Below, one piece after another: positions 45,199 to 54,041 of a stretch of DNA of 64,000 bases. Under the pieces are notes generated by a model that ran no database searches, had not been told where the DNA came from, and worked only from the letters and a program-made list of their open reading frames with translations. This stretch comes from Cytobacillus oceanisediminis. Its GTDB lineage: Bacteria > Bacillota > Bacilli > Bacillales > Cytobacillaceae. How positions within the stretch are numbered: the first letter of the stretch is position 1; every line of letters starts with the position of its first letter. Made by a program: the position numbers and the translations under genes. The stretch is from contig NZ_VLKI01000006.1 in the NCBI RefSeq assembly GCF_007830235.1, forward strand, positions 180,191 to 244,190, read 5' to 3'.

Positions 45199-46353
45199 CT
45201 ATTCAACCCATGTATACATATACTTTTCGTCTTCAATTGCTTTTGCCTGCTTAACCAGTTTTAAAGGCTTAAAGGTATCAATCATCACAGCAAGTTCAAG
45301 CGTTTCCTTTTTTCCGATGCTCGCTTCGGTTTTACCAGGATGAGGGCCATGCGGGATTCCGCTCGGGTGAAGGGTTATCGAACCTTCCTTGATTCCCTTG
45401 CGGCTCATAAAATTCCCCTCTACATAATAGAGAAGTTCATCACTGTTTACATTGCTATGGTAGTAAGGTGCCGGAATCGCCTCCGGATGGTAGTCATACA
45501 GTCTTGGCACAAATGAACACACTACGAAATTATGCCCTTCAAAAGTCTGATGGACTGGAGGCGGCTGATGGACCCTGCCGGTAATAGGTTCAAAATCTTC
45601 TATATTAAATGCCCAAGGATAAAGATAGCCATCCCAGCCTTCCACATCTAGCGGATGATGATTGAGAATATGAGAATGCAAGTATCCCCTTGTTTTCGTA
45701 ATAACTTCAAATTCCCCTTTTTGATCGTAAGTTTCCAATGTTTCCGGACCGCGGATATCTCTCTCACAGAAGGGGCTATGTTCCAATAACTGGCCATATT
45801 CATTGCGATATCTCCTCGGAGTGGTGATCTGGCTAAAAGACTCAACAAACAGCACTTTCGTCGTTTTATGTTCATCTGGAATGACCCGGTAAATGGTACC
45901 TATTGGAATGATCACGTAATCACCAGGGCCATAGGTTAGTGTTCCAAACATGGTTTCAACTTTTCCGCTTCCATAATGGATGTAGATCATTTCATCTCCA
46001 TCGCCATTCCGGTAAAAACTTTTCATGGGCTCGGAAATATTAGCGGTTCCTATCAATAGATCATCATTTCCAAGCAAGTACTCTCTTGCCTTTAGTGCAT
46101 CGCCTTTTTTTTCAATTCGGTCAGTCAGCAGATGGCGGTGCTTCAAACTTTCCTGATCCTCATATTCTGGAAGATATTTACCAATCAGCTCCGTACGCGC
46201 CACTTCTGTAGGCATATAATGGTGATACAGAATCGATTGTGTCCCGGAAAAGCCTTTTGTGCCCATAACTTGCTCCCTGAAAAGGGTGCCATCAGGCTTT
46301 CTAAAAGTTGTATGGCGTTTATGCGGGATTTTACCCATTTGGCGATAATACAT
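45199..46353 (-). CDS. hmgA: Homogentisate 1,2-dioxygenase
   Basis: A 384-residue non-heme iron dioxygenase that opens the ring of homogentisate to maleylacetoacetate. It shows GKIPHKRHTTFRKPDG at the start, YIHYGSGKVETMFGTLTYGPGD (shorter core HYGSGKVETM), PIGTIYRVIPDE and the metal-binding C-terminal part YYHSNVNSDELLYYVEGNF with SGIPHGPHPG. It is the last gene of the hpd-distal tyrosine operon, 9 nt after fahA. GAGGTGG precedes the ATG. Confidence 0.92.
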   Translation of the reverse strand: MYYRQMGKIPHKRHTTFRKPDGTLFREQVMGTKGFSGTQSILYHHYMPTEVARTELIGKYLPEYEDQESLKHRHLLTDRIEKKGDALKAREYLLGNDDLLIGTANISEPMKSFYRNGDGDEMIYIHYGSGKVETMFGTLTYGPGDYVIIPIGTIYRVIPDEHKTTKVLFVESFSQITTPRRYRNEYGQLLEHSPFCERDIRGPETLETYDQKGEFEVITKTRGYLHSHILNHHPLDVEGWDGYLYPWAFNIEDFEPITGRVHQPPPVHQTFEGHNFVVCSFVPRLYDYHPEAIPAPYYHSNVNSDELLYYVEGNFMSRKGIKEGSITLHPSGIPHGPHPGKTEASIGKKETLELAVMIDTFKPLKLVKQAKAIEDEKYMYTWVE

Positions 46354-46362
46354 ATTTCCACC

Positions 46363-47286
46363 TCACTCTATAGCAATCTTATTTTTTAAAGTACCTAGAC
46401 AGCCTATTTCAAGCTCCACTTCATCCCCGGGCTCAAGCCAGCGGTGTACATCTGTGCCAAGTTCCAAAATGCAGCCGCTCCCAACTGTTCCTGAACCAAT
46501 TAATTCGCCAGGGCATAAAGTTGCACCATCCGAAGCACGTTCAATCATCTCGTAAAAAGAATAATAGATATCCTGCATATTCCCTTCTGATAGAAGGGTG
46601 CCATTAACCTTCGCAGTCATCGGTAAGTCATAGCCATTTTCAACGCGATAATCTTCCAATTCATCTTTTGTAAGAATATAAGGACCAATCGTGGTTGCGA
46701 AATCCTTCCCTTTTGCAGGTCCAAGGCCAACCTTCATCTCTTTCCTTTGAATATCCCTTGCACTCCAGTCATTCAGGATACAATAGCCAAAAATATAATC
46801 TTCTGCTTCCGAAGCTTTGATATCCTTGCCTTCCTTCCCGATCACACATGCTATTTCCAATTCATAATCAAGCCACTCACAATTTTTCGGACGGGAAATC
46901 TCTTCTTCAGGCCCCTTTATGCTGAGATGATTTGAAAAATAGAAAACGGGAATGTCATACCATTCAGGTATCATATCAAGTCCGCGGTTTCCTCTGGCGG
47001 TTTTTACATGCTCTTCAAATGCATAGAAATCCCTGAAGCTTTTCGGATTTGGCAGAGGGGCTTTTAAGATTACTTCTGACAGCGGATATACACCTTTATC
47101 TGTGTTTTTCAGCTTTTTGCCTGTTGATAAAAACTCCATAAAAAACGCATGATTTTCCAGAAATGCAAGCATGGTTTTGGGCAGCACTCCGTTTGTGGCT
47201 TCATGCATATCCACAGCATACTCATTATTTTTCAGCCAACCAGCTCTAATGGATCCATCTTGTTTTTGAAAGGTTATAAATTTCAT
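46363..47286 (-). CDS. fahA: Fumarylacetoacetate hydrolase family protein
   Basis: 307 residues of the FAH family. The metal and active-site segments are visible: YFSNHLSIKGPEEEI, DYELEIACVIGKEGKD, FGYCILNDWSARDIQRKEM and GELIGSGTVGSGCILELG. In this operon the likely reaction is fumarylacetoacetate to fumarate and acetoacetate. A maleylacetoacetate isomerase gene is not seen, so isomerisation must be done by an enzyme elsewhere or be bypassed by direct maleylacetoacetate hydrolysis. GAGGTGATGCT precedes the ATG. Confidence 0.88.
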   Translation of the reverse strand: MKFITFQKQDGSIRAGWLKNNEYAVDMHEATNGVLPKTMLAFLENHAFFMEFLSTGKKLKNTDKGVYPLSEVILKAPLPNPKSFRDFYAFEEHVKTARGNRGLDMIPEWYDIPVFYFSNHLSIKGPEEEISRPKNCEWLDYELEIACVIGKEGKDIKASEAEDYIFGYCILNDWSARDIQRKEMKVGLGPAKGKDFATTIGPYILTKDELEDYRVENGYDLPMTAKVNGTLLSEGNMQDIYYSFYEMIERASDGATLCPGELIGSGTVGSGCILELGTDVHRWLEPGDEVELEIGCLGTLKNKIAIE

Positions 47287-47290
47287 AGCA

Positions 47291-47911
47291 TCACCTCGGT
47301 TCCGTTTTTCGGATTAATTCAAAGACATCCGACATTGGCCTTGTATAGATATGTCCTGCCATACGTCCTACCGGTTTAAGCTTTTCAGAATTGATCCGGC
47401 CATTTTCATAAAGCTCTTCAGCAATATGCACGTGTTCGACTTTTCCAATCACCAGGCTTCCGGAACCGGCATGTTCTCCAAAATGCAGAACCTGATATAA
47501 GCTGCATTCCAGATGAACTTTTGATTCCTTCACCCTTGGCGGCTTTACGGCTGCACTTTTTTCTTTCTCCAGCCCGGCAGCCTTCATCTCGTCTGTGCCA
47601 GCAGGGTAATCAGCTGCGCAAATGTTCATTTTTTCGGTAAAATCCTCACTGACAATATTGATGACGAATTCTTTTGTCAATTCAATATTAGCAAGGGTAT
47701 CTTTTTTCGATCCATCCGTCCCTTTTCTCATAGGAGAGAAGCAGATTAGCATCGGGTCTGCACAAACCGCTGTAAAAAAGCTGAATGGTGCAGCATTTAC
47801 ATTGCCGCTTTCATCAACAGTTGTGACAAACGCAATGGGACGGGGGAGGATTGAACCGACCATTAACTTATATGCGTCCTTCCATTCAAGACTTCCAGGA
47901 TTAATTTCCAT
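47291..47911 (-). CDS. Flavin reductase-like FMN-binding protein
   Basis: 206 residues with a flavin reductase-type split barrel: VGSILPRPIAFVTTVDESGN, NAAPFSFFTAVCADPMLICF, KDTLANIELTKEFVINIVSE and a following GSLVIGKVEHVHI. It lies between the aminotransferase and fahA, starting directly after the aminotransferase stop (TAA-ATG adjoining). In this setting a flavin supply or an esterase-like role in aromatic catabolism is possible, but no partner monooxygenase is present, so the function is open. Confidence 0.8.
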   Translation of the reverse strand: MEINPGSLEWKDAYKLMVGSILPRPIAFVTTVDESGNVNAAPFSFFTAVCADPMLICFSPMRKGTDGSKKDTLANIELTKEFVINIVSEDFTEKMNICAADYPAGTDEMKAAGLEKEKSAAVKPPRVKESKVHLECSLYQVLHFGEHAGSGSLVIGKVEHVHIAEELYENGRINSEKLKPVGRMAGHIYTRPMSDVFELIRKTEPR

Positions 47912-49012
47912 TTATCTTACACCGCCCTTATTATTTAAAAGCTCGCTGATCACGCTTATAACCGGTTCGTTATCCCCTCTTGTTCCAAGAGTCATCCTAA
48001 AAGCATCTGCATATCCCGGTAGCTTCATTTGGCGAACAACCAACCCGTTCGCAATGAGACTCGCCGCGATTGGATGCTGGCTGAAAACATAAACAAAGTT
48101 GGTTTGCGAAGGAAAGAAACCAATGTTCAGTTCTGCGAGTTTTTCACAAACAAATTCCCGTTCGACAGCATTCTTTTTCGAACAATTTTTTACAAATTCT
48201 TGATCAGCCAAAGCGGTTGCCGCAGCTGCCTGGGCAAGATGGTTTACATTAAAAACATCTTTCACTTTATGAAGCTCCTTAACGATTTCAGGGTCCATTA
48301 TTCCATAACCGACGCGAAGCCCGGCAAGGCCATAAATCTTTGAAAAAGTTCTTAGGACGATCAGATTTGGATACTGTTTGAGCAGCGGAAGAGATTCCAA
48401 ATATTCCTTTGAGGTAACGTATTCGTAATAGGCTTCATCCAAAATGATCAGGATGTCCGGAGGGATTTTTCCTATGAACCGGTAAAGCTCATCTTTCCCG
48501 ACAATCGTACCTGTTGGATTGTTGGGATTACAGACAAACACCATTTTTGTTTTATGGCCAATCTTCTCATACATAGCATCCAAATCATGGGTTCCATTTC
48601 GGAGTGGGACGGAAACAGCTTTGCCGCCTTCAATAACTACATTTGTTTCATATCTTGGAAAGGTAATCTGCGCCATCACAGCTTCATCGCCAGGGCTTAT
48701 GTATGCTCTAGTCAAAAGACGGATTATTTCTTCTGATCCGTTGCTAGCCAGAATTCTGTCTTCGCTTAAGTTGTAAAAATCCGCTATTTTGCGAATTAAT
48801 AGGGAAACAGTGCCATCCGGATAAAAATATAGGCTGTTCATCGCTTTGGTGATGCTATCCTTTACTTCTGCGGAACAGCCGTATACATTTTCATTATCAG
48901 ACATTTTCCTGATAGCTTTTAGATTGAATTTTGTTTTAATCTCCTCCGGGGAATCGCCAAGCGGATAAGATACAATTTTCTCGACAGCACTTCTCGTCTG
49001 GATTTTAGCCAT
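47912..49012 (-). CDS. Class I/II aminotransferase, HisC-like (probable aromatic aminotransferase)
   Basis: 366 residues of the HisC-type PLP aminotransferases: LASNGSEEIIRLLTRAYISP, AQITFPRYETNVV, VFVCNPNNPTGTIVGKDEL, ILDEAYYEYV and a PLP-lysine segment RTFSKIYGLAGLRVGYGI. No other histidine genes are near; between hpd and hmgA the likely reaction is tyrosine (or phenylalanine) to 4-hydroxyphenylpyruvate. The ATG at 49012 with AAAGGAGG upstream is used; the open frame continues upstream into the terminator region without a ribosome site. Confidence 0.85.
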   Translation of the reverse strand: MAKIQTRSAVEKIVSYPLGDSPEEIKTKFNLKAIRKMSDNENVYGCSAEVKDSITKAMNSLYFYPDGTVSLLIRKIADFYNLSEDRILASNGSEEIIRLLTRAYISPGDEAVMAQITFPRYETNVVIEGGKAVSVPLRNGTHDLDAMYEKIGHKTKMVFVCNPNNPTGTIVGKDELYRFIGKIPPDILIILDEAYYEYVTSKEYLESLPLLKQYPNLIVLRTFSKIYGLAGLRVGYGIMDPEIVKELHKVKDVFNVNHLAQAAAATALADQEFVKNCSKKNAVEREFVCEKLAELNIGFFPSQTNFVYVFSQHPIAASLIANGLVVRQMKLPGYADAFRMTLGTRGDNEPVISVISELLNNKGGVR

Positions 49013-49062
49013 AGCCTTTGCCTCCTTTACGCCAAGGTTCTTGTTGATTATTACACTTATTA

Positions 49063-49089
49063 AAAAAGGGAGAAAGCATCTCCCTTTTT
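49063..49089 (-). terminator. Terminator or attenuator between hpd and the aminotransferase gene
   Basis: AAAAAGGGAGA pairs with TCTCCCTTTTT; on the minus strand the stem is followed by TTTTTTAATAA. It would end hpd transcripts and limit expression of the downstream genes. Confidence 0.75.
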
Positions 49090-49094
49090 CGGTC

Positions 49095-50210
49095 TTATAG
49101 ATTTCCGCGTCTTTCCTGCTCGCGCTCAATCGATTCAAATAGTGCCTTGAAGTTTCCTTCACCAAATCCTCTTGCCCCTTTACGCTGAATCACTTCGATG
49201 AAAAGGGTTGGCCGGTCAACAATTGGTTTCGTGAAGATTTGCAGCAAATAGCCTTCATCGTCACGGTCTACTAATATGCTTAACTCTTTTAGCTTATCAA
49301 TCTCTTCATCAATTTCTCCTACACGTTCTGAAAGCATGTCATAATAAGAATCAGGTGTGTTTAAAAACTCTACTCCATTCTTACGCAGAACGCTGACCGT
49401 TTTGACGATATCTTCAGTCAGGATGGCCAGATGCTGCACGCCAGCCCCGTTATAGTATTCGAGGTATTCCTCAATCTGTGACTTGCGCTTTCCTTCAGCA
49501 GGCTCGTTGATAGGGAATTTAATTCTGCCGCCATTATGCATTACTTTAGACATTAAAGCGGAATATTCTGTTGTAATATCTTTATCAGTGAAGTGCTTCA
49601 TTTCTTTAAAGCCCATTACATTCGCATAATAGTTCACCCATTCTTCCATTCTTTCCACATTGCCGACAACATGGTCAATGCCAATAAACCCTGCATCTTC
49701 AAACGGAACGGTTGTTTCGTAAGGCTCAAATCCAGGCATGAAAATACCTTTGTAATTATTGCGCTCAACTAGTGTGTGGATCGTATCTCCATATGTTCCG
49801 ATTACGGCTTTTTTCACAGTTCCATGCTCATCCTTTATTTCATATGGCGGCTGAATATCAATAGCGCCTCTTTTTACTGCCTCTTGATAAGCCTTTTCAA
49901 CATTATCAACCGTTAAAGCAATATCTTTAACTCCATCACCGTGCTTTTTAATAAAAGCTGATACTCTCGAGCTATCATTCAATGTTCCTGTGATTACCAG
50001 GCGTATTTTTCTTTGCTGGAGCACATATGAAACAGTTTCTCTGCTGCCTGTTTCAAGACCAGAATATGCAACTGGTTTGAATCCGAATGCTGTACAAAAA
50101 TAATGGCATGACTGCTTCGCATTGCCGGAGTATATTTCTAAATAGTCCACTTCCTTAACAGGGAAGAAATCCTCTGCCTTTTGTTCTTTCAGCACTTTTT
50201 CTTCATGCAC
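49095..50210 (-). CDS. hpd: 4-Hydroxyphenylpyruvate dioxygenase
   Basis: A 371-residue Fe(II) dioxygenase converting 4-hydroxyphenylpyruvate to homogentisate. The metal ligands fall in GIDHVVGNVERMEEWVNYY (His), GVQHLAILTEDIV (His) and FIEVIQRKGARGFGEGNFKA (Glu), and the C-terminal gating helix FKALFESIEREQ is present. N-terminal VDYLEIYSGNAKQSCHYF is typical. The start is a GTG at 50210 with GGAGGGG 5 nt upstream. A perfect cre match lies 57 nt upstream of the start. Confidence 0.95.
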   Translation of the reverse strand: MHEEKVLKEQKAEDFFPVKEVDYLEIYSGNAKQSCHYFCTAFGFKPVAYSGLETGSRETVSYVLQQRKIRLVITGTLNDSSRVSAFIKKHGDGVKDIALTVDNVEKAYQEAVKRGAIDIQPPYEIKDEHGTVKKAVIGTYGDTIHTLVERNNYKGIFMPGFEPYETTVPFEDAGFIGIDHVVGNVERMEEWVNYYANVMGFKEMKHFTDKDITTEYSALMSKVMHNGGRIKFPINEPAEGKRKSQIEEYLEYYNGAGVQHLAILTEDIVKTVSVLRKNGVEFLNTPDSYYDMLSERVGEIDEEIDKLKELSILVDRDDEGYLLQIFTKPIVDRPTLFIEVIQRKGARGFGEGNFKALFESIEREQERRGNL

Positions 50211-50266
50211 GCGAACCCCTCCATTAATAAAATTATTAATATTTTGAATTTATAATATATTAAACT

Positions 50267-50280
50267 TGTAAACGTTCTCA
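50267..50280. promoter_or_regulatory. cre site upstream of hpd
   Basis: TGTAAACGTTCTCA matches the catabolite-responsive consensus TGWAANCGNTNWCA at all 14 positions. It lies between the end of the E3 gene and hpd, suggesting CcpA repression of tyrosine degradation when sugar is present. Confidence 0.7.
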
Positions 50281-50370
50281 AGAGTTCAAGTTAAAGCTAT
50301 AATGCACTTCTGCGGTAAAGCGAAACTTCTTCCAGCAAGCGTTTTTTGGCGTTAAGACGGGGTAAATTTC

Positions 50371-51810
50371 CTACACTTTTAATCTCTCTTTTTTCAAGCT
50401 CGGCGGGATGTGGATAGCCTGTTTTTTCAGTGCCTCTACTGCTTCTAGCAGCCCTTCATTCATGCTTGGGTGCGGATAGTTAGGGAAAATTAAATCCTCA
50501 TCCCTGGCTGCCATTTCCAAAGCTGTGATTCCGCTTGAAATCAATTCAACCGCACCAGGGCCTACCATATGGATACCAAGCAGCACACATTGTTCCTTAT
50601 CACTAATGACTTTGATAAACCCATCTTTTTTCCCGGTTAAAGTGCTATAACCATTAGAGGATAATGGATAATGACCAATTTCAATTTCATACCCCAGATC
50701 ACTAGCTTCTTCTTCCGTCAAACCAGTACTTGCAATAGGAGGCTGCGTGTGGGCTACTACCGGAATAAAACGAAAGTCAGATTCCGATGCGATTCCAGCA
50801 ATCGCTTCAGCAGCTGTTTTCCCTTGTTTAATGGCTTTTACTGCAAGAGCTGGTCCCTCTGTAACATCGCCGATCGCATATATATGCTCCCGGGAAGTCC
50901 GGCTTTGATGATCCACCTTGATAAAACCAGCTGTGCTTGTTTCTACTCCTATGCGGTTAAGACCGAGCTGGTCTGTATTTGGCTTTATGGATGTGGATGA
51001 AAATAAGTATGTTCCTGAAAGGGTTTCTGTCTTTCCCTTTGCTTCAAGAATTAGTGATACATTGTTCTCATAGAGCTGTAATTCCAATACATCCACATTC
51101 CTTACAACATTTAGTCCTTTCTTTTTTAAAATTCTTTTCAGCTCCCGGCAGATAGATTGATCAAATTCAAACTCTGCTTTTCCTTCATCAAGGATGAGCG
51201 TCACATCCGAACCAAGTGCCTGATAAGCCATCCCCATCTCCAGGGCGATATAGTCACTTCCGTAAACCAGCAGCTTTTCGGGAATTTCATTTAAATTTGC
51301 AATGGTATGAGTATCCAGGAGCCTTTCACTTTTTTCTTGCAGCCATGTAGGGAGAACCGGAGAGCTTCCCGTTGCAATGATTGCATCCTTAAATCGAAAA
51401 ACCTCATATTTCTCCCCATTCTCTACGCCTATTTTATCCTCAGCCAAAAAAAATCCCGACCCCACAACCATCTCGACCTTATTTGCTTTGCAGAGTCCCT
51501 CGATTCCTGTCCGAAGCTGCTCAATCGTCTTCTGTTTGTATTGCTGAAGTTTTTTCATGTTAAAAGAGACGGCTTCTCGTTCAATTCCCCAGTTTTCATC
51601 CTCCTGATAGGAAACTAATTTCTCAGCAGACTGTGTAAGAATCTTTGATGGAATACAGCCTTTGTTTAAACAAACACCGCCCAGTTGTCCACGTTCAATT
51701 AACGTAACAGTACGTCCGAGCTGCGCAGCACGGATCGCCGCATGGTATCCCCCAGGGCCCCCGCCAATAATCATGACATCGCGTTCATGTGCAAGTTCGC
51801 CAACTACCAT
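50371..51810 (-). CDS. lpdA: Dihydrolipoyl dehydrogenase (E3)
   Basis: 479 residues. It reoxidises the lipoyl groups of the E2 subunit with NAD. FAD site VMIIGGGPGGYHAAIRAAQLG, redox disulfide GGVCLNKGCIPSK, NAD site YGSDYIALEMGMAYQALGSD, a second FAD contact YAIGDVTEGPALA and a C-terminal HPHPSM-like NYPHPSMNEGLLEA are all seen. It begins directly after the E2 stop, so it is the last gene of the 2-oxoacid dehydrogenase operon. Confidence 0.9.
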   Translation of the reverse strand: MVVGELAHERDVMIIGGGPGGYHAAIRAAQLGRTVTLIERGQLGGVCLNKGCIPSKILTQSAEKLVSYQEDENWGIEREAVSFNMKKLQQYKQKTIEQLRTGIEGLCKANKVEMVVGSGFFLAEDKIGVENGEKYEVFRFKDAIIATGSSPVLPTWLQEKSERLLDTHTIANLNEIPEKLLVYGSDYIALEMGMAYQALGSDVTLILDEGKAEFEFDQSICRELKRILKKKGLNVVRNVDVLELQLYENNVSLILEAKGKTETLSGTYLFSSTSIKPNTDQLGLNRIGVETSTAGFIKVDHQSRTSREHIYAIGDVTEGPALAVKAIKQGKTAAEAIAGIASESDFRFIPVVAHTQPPIASTGLTEEEASDLGYEIEIGHYPLSSNGYSTLTGKKDGFIKVISDKEQCVLLGIHMVGPGAVELISSGITALEMAARDEDLIFPNYPHPSMNEGLLEAVEALKKQAIHIPPSLKKERLKV

Positions 51811-53034
51811 CTATACCATCTCCAGAACAAGCATTTTCGGATTTTGAATCAGTTCGGCAAAGCGGTTTGTAAAGCGTACTGCTGTCGCCCCGTCTGCCAC
51901 TCTATGGTCAAAGGACATTGAAATATTCATCATCGACCGGATGACAATTTGGTCATCTTCCGTAACCACAGGCATTTTCTTAGTCTTATGGAAAGACACA
52001 AGAGCTGTCTGCGGATGCTGGATGATCGGTGTAGCACCGAAGCTTCCTCCAAGCGGTCCCACATTGCTGATGGTAAAAGTGCCGCCGGTTATTTCTTTTA
52101 CTGTCAGCATGTTTTCAAGAGCTTTATCTGTCAGCTGCTTCATTTCTTTGTGGATATCACGGATGGATTTCTTCTCAATATTTTGGATGACCGGAACGAT
52201 TAACCCCTCCTCGGTATCCACCGCGATGCCAATATGATGATCCTTAAGCAAATGGATTGCTTCCTTTTCTTCATCAAGCTCCGCATTGAACACAGGAAAT
52301 TCCTTCAGGCAAATAGATAGTGCCTTAAGGAAAAATGCCGTTGCAGATATGGTCTGGTTTTGGTCTTTCAGCTCATTTCTGAAAGTAATCAGCTCTGTAA
52401 CATCAATTTCTTCAAAGTGGGTGCAATGAGGAATCGTATTAAGTGAGTGTACCATTTTTTTGGCAATCTGCTTTCTTCTGCCTCTTAAAGGAATTGTACT
52501 CGTTACCTTATCATTCCTTTTTGCCGGTTCCTTAGGAGCCGGCTGAGCAGGCAGTTTAGGCTTTTGCTGTGCAGCCGCCATAAATTTATAGATATCTTCA
52601 TCCAAAATGCGGCCTGCAGGGCCAGTTCCTGCTACATTTTCTATAGTAATTCCATTCTCACGGGCAATCTTTCTTGTAAATGGGGAAGCGAGAACCCTTT
52701 TTCGTTTTACTGCTGCAAAAGATTGCAGCCGTTCGGCTTGTAATTCAGCAACAGCAGGCTTAGGGAGGTTTTTCTCGATTTTAACTGGGACACCGGCTTG
52801 CTCACCCACCTCCAAAATTAATAATGTGGACCCTACCGAAACCGTATCGCCGGGCTGGACTGTAAACTCCTTTATTATTCCAGCTCTGGGTGCCGGAATT
52901 TCTGCAGTCATTTTATCGGTCTGTACTTCGACGAGAGGGTCATCAGCTTTAACTGCCTCTCCTGGTTTGACTAAAAAACAATTTATTTCTGCCTCTGTCA
53001 TGCCTTCTCCAATATCATGCAGTTTAACTTCCAC
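51811..53034 (-). CDS. 2-Oxoacid dehydrogenase dihydrolipoyl acyltransferase (E2)
   Basis: 407 residues: one N-terminal lipoyl domain (about 1-76) with Lys41 in VEVQTDKMTAEIP as the lipoylation site, a linker, a peripheral subunit-binding domain (LASPFTRKIARENGITIENV, then GTGPAGRILDEDI), a Pro/Ala/Lys-rich linker and the catalytic domain (about 175-407) ending SMSFDHRVADGATAVRF, with the HxxxDG active site. The single lipoyl domain is usual for branched-chain-type E2. The gene starts 11 nt downstream of the E1 beta stop. Confidence 0.9.
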   Translation of the reverse strand: MEVKLHDIGEGMTEAEINCFLVKPGEAVKADDPLVEVQTDKMTAEIPAPRAGIIKEFTVQPGDTVSVGSTLLILEVGEQAGVPVKIEKNLPKPAVAELQAERLQSFAAVKRKRVLASPFTRKIARENGITIENVAGTGPAGRILDEDIYKFMAAAQQKPKLPAQPAPKEPAKRNDKVTSTIPLRGRRKQIAKKMVHSLNTIPHCTHFEEIDVTELITFRNELKDQNQTISATAFFLKALSICLKEFPVFNAELDEEKEAIHLLKDHHIGIAVDTEEGLIVPVIQNIEKKSIRDIHKEMKQLTDKALENMLTVKEITGGTFTISNVGPLGGSFGATPIIQHPQTALVSFHKTKKMPVVTEDDQIVIRSMMNISMSFDHRVADGATAVRFTNRFAELIQNPKMLVLEMV

Positions 53035-53045
53035 GGCTTACCCTC

Positions 53046-54041
53046 CTAAAACTTCATTACTTTTTCAATGCTATGCTGGATTCGCTTTGGGGTGGGCAAA
53101 TAATGGTCCTCAAAACCGAAATACGGCACTGGGGCATCAAAGCCTGTCACTCGCTCTACAGGGGCTTTTTGATATAAAAAGGATGTATCATTGATAATGG
53201 CAAGTACATCATTTCCTACTCCCCCAGTAGCATGCGCTTCATGGACAATAACAGTTCTGCCTGTTTTTTGCACAGATTCTGCAATAATATCCTTATCGAT
53301 TGGAAATAACGTCCTTAGGTCAATTACATCACAATGGATTCCCTTTTCCTCCATCATCTTGGCAGCTTTCATCGCCTCGGGAACCATCGCGCCCCAAGTA
53401 ATAACCGTAACATCATCGCCCTCCATGATCTTTTTGCCCTTTCCAATTTCAACGGTATATTTTCCTTCCGGCACTTCTTCCTTCATGGAGCGGTAGCAGC
53501 GCATCGGCTCAAGGAACAGAACCGGATCCGGGTCTTCTATGGCTGCAATTAGCAGACCCTTGGCATCATAGGGGCTTGCAGGACAAACAACCTTAATGCC
53601 CGGCATATGGGTAAAAATAGATTCCGTTGAGTCACAGTGGATTTCCGGAGCCCTGACTCCTGCACCATAAGGGGCGCGGATAACCAACGGAACTGTAAAA
53701 TGGCCCATCGTCCTCATCCGCAGCCTTGAAGCATGTGTCATTATTTGTTCATAAGCGGGATAAATAAATCCAAGAAACTGAATCTCGATTACAGGCAAAA
53801 AGCCGTTCACTGCCATGCCTATCCCTGCTCCAACAAACCCTGCCTCGCTTAATGGAGTATCAATGACCCGGTTTTCTCCAAACTTTGCCTGGAGTCCGTC
53901 CGTGGCACGAAACACTCCGCCGTTTTTCCCGATATCTTCACCAAGCAGCAAAACTTCTTCTCTCTTTTCAAGCATTGTATCGAGAGCATCTGTAATGGCC
54001 TGAACCAGCGTCAATGTCTTTGTTCCAACTGCGGTTTTCAT
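53046..54041 (-). CDS. 2-Oxoacid dehydrogenase E1 beta subunit
   Basis: 331 residues of the transketolase-like E1 beta: TLVQAITDALDTMLEKREEV, LLGEDIGKNGGVFRATDGL, DTPLSEAGFVGAGIGMAVNG, EIQFLGFIYPAYEQI and a C-terminal IVHEAHATGGVGNDVLAI. It overlaps the E1 alpha stop as TAATG, so the two are translationally coupled. It provides part of the TPP site for decarboxylation. Confidence 0.9.
   Translation of the reverse strand: MKTAVGTKTLTLVQAITDALDTMLEKREEVLLLGEDIGKNGGVFRATDGLQAKFGENRVIDTPLSEAGFVGAGIGMAVNGFLPVIEIQFLGFIYPAYEQIMTHASRLRMRTMGHFTVPLVIRAPYGAGVRAPEIHCDSTESIFTHMPGIKVVCPASPYDAKGLLIAAIEDPDPVLFLEPMRCYRSMKEEVPEGKYTVEIGKGKKIMEGDDVTVITWGAMVPEAMKAAKMMEEKGIHCDVIDLRTLFPIDKDIIAESVQKTGRTVIVHEAHATGGVGNDVLAIINDTSFLYQKAPVERVTGFDAPVPYFGFEDHYLPTPKRIQHSIEKVMKF

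Noticed and set aside
52607..53194. Long plus-strand open frame opposite the E2 gene
   Set aside because: Antisense shadow of a clear E2 gene, with no ribosome site or family match.
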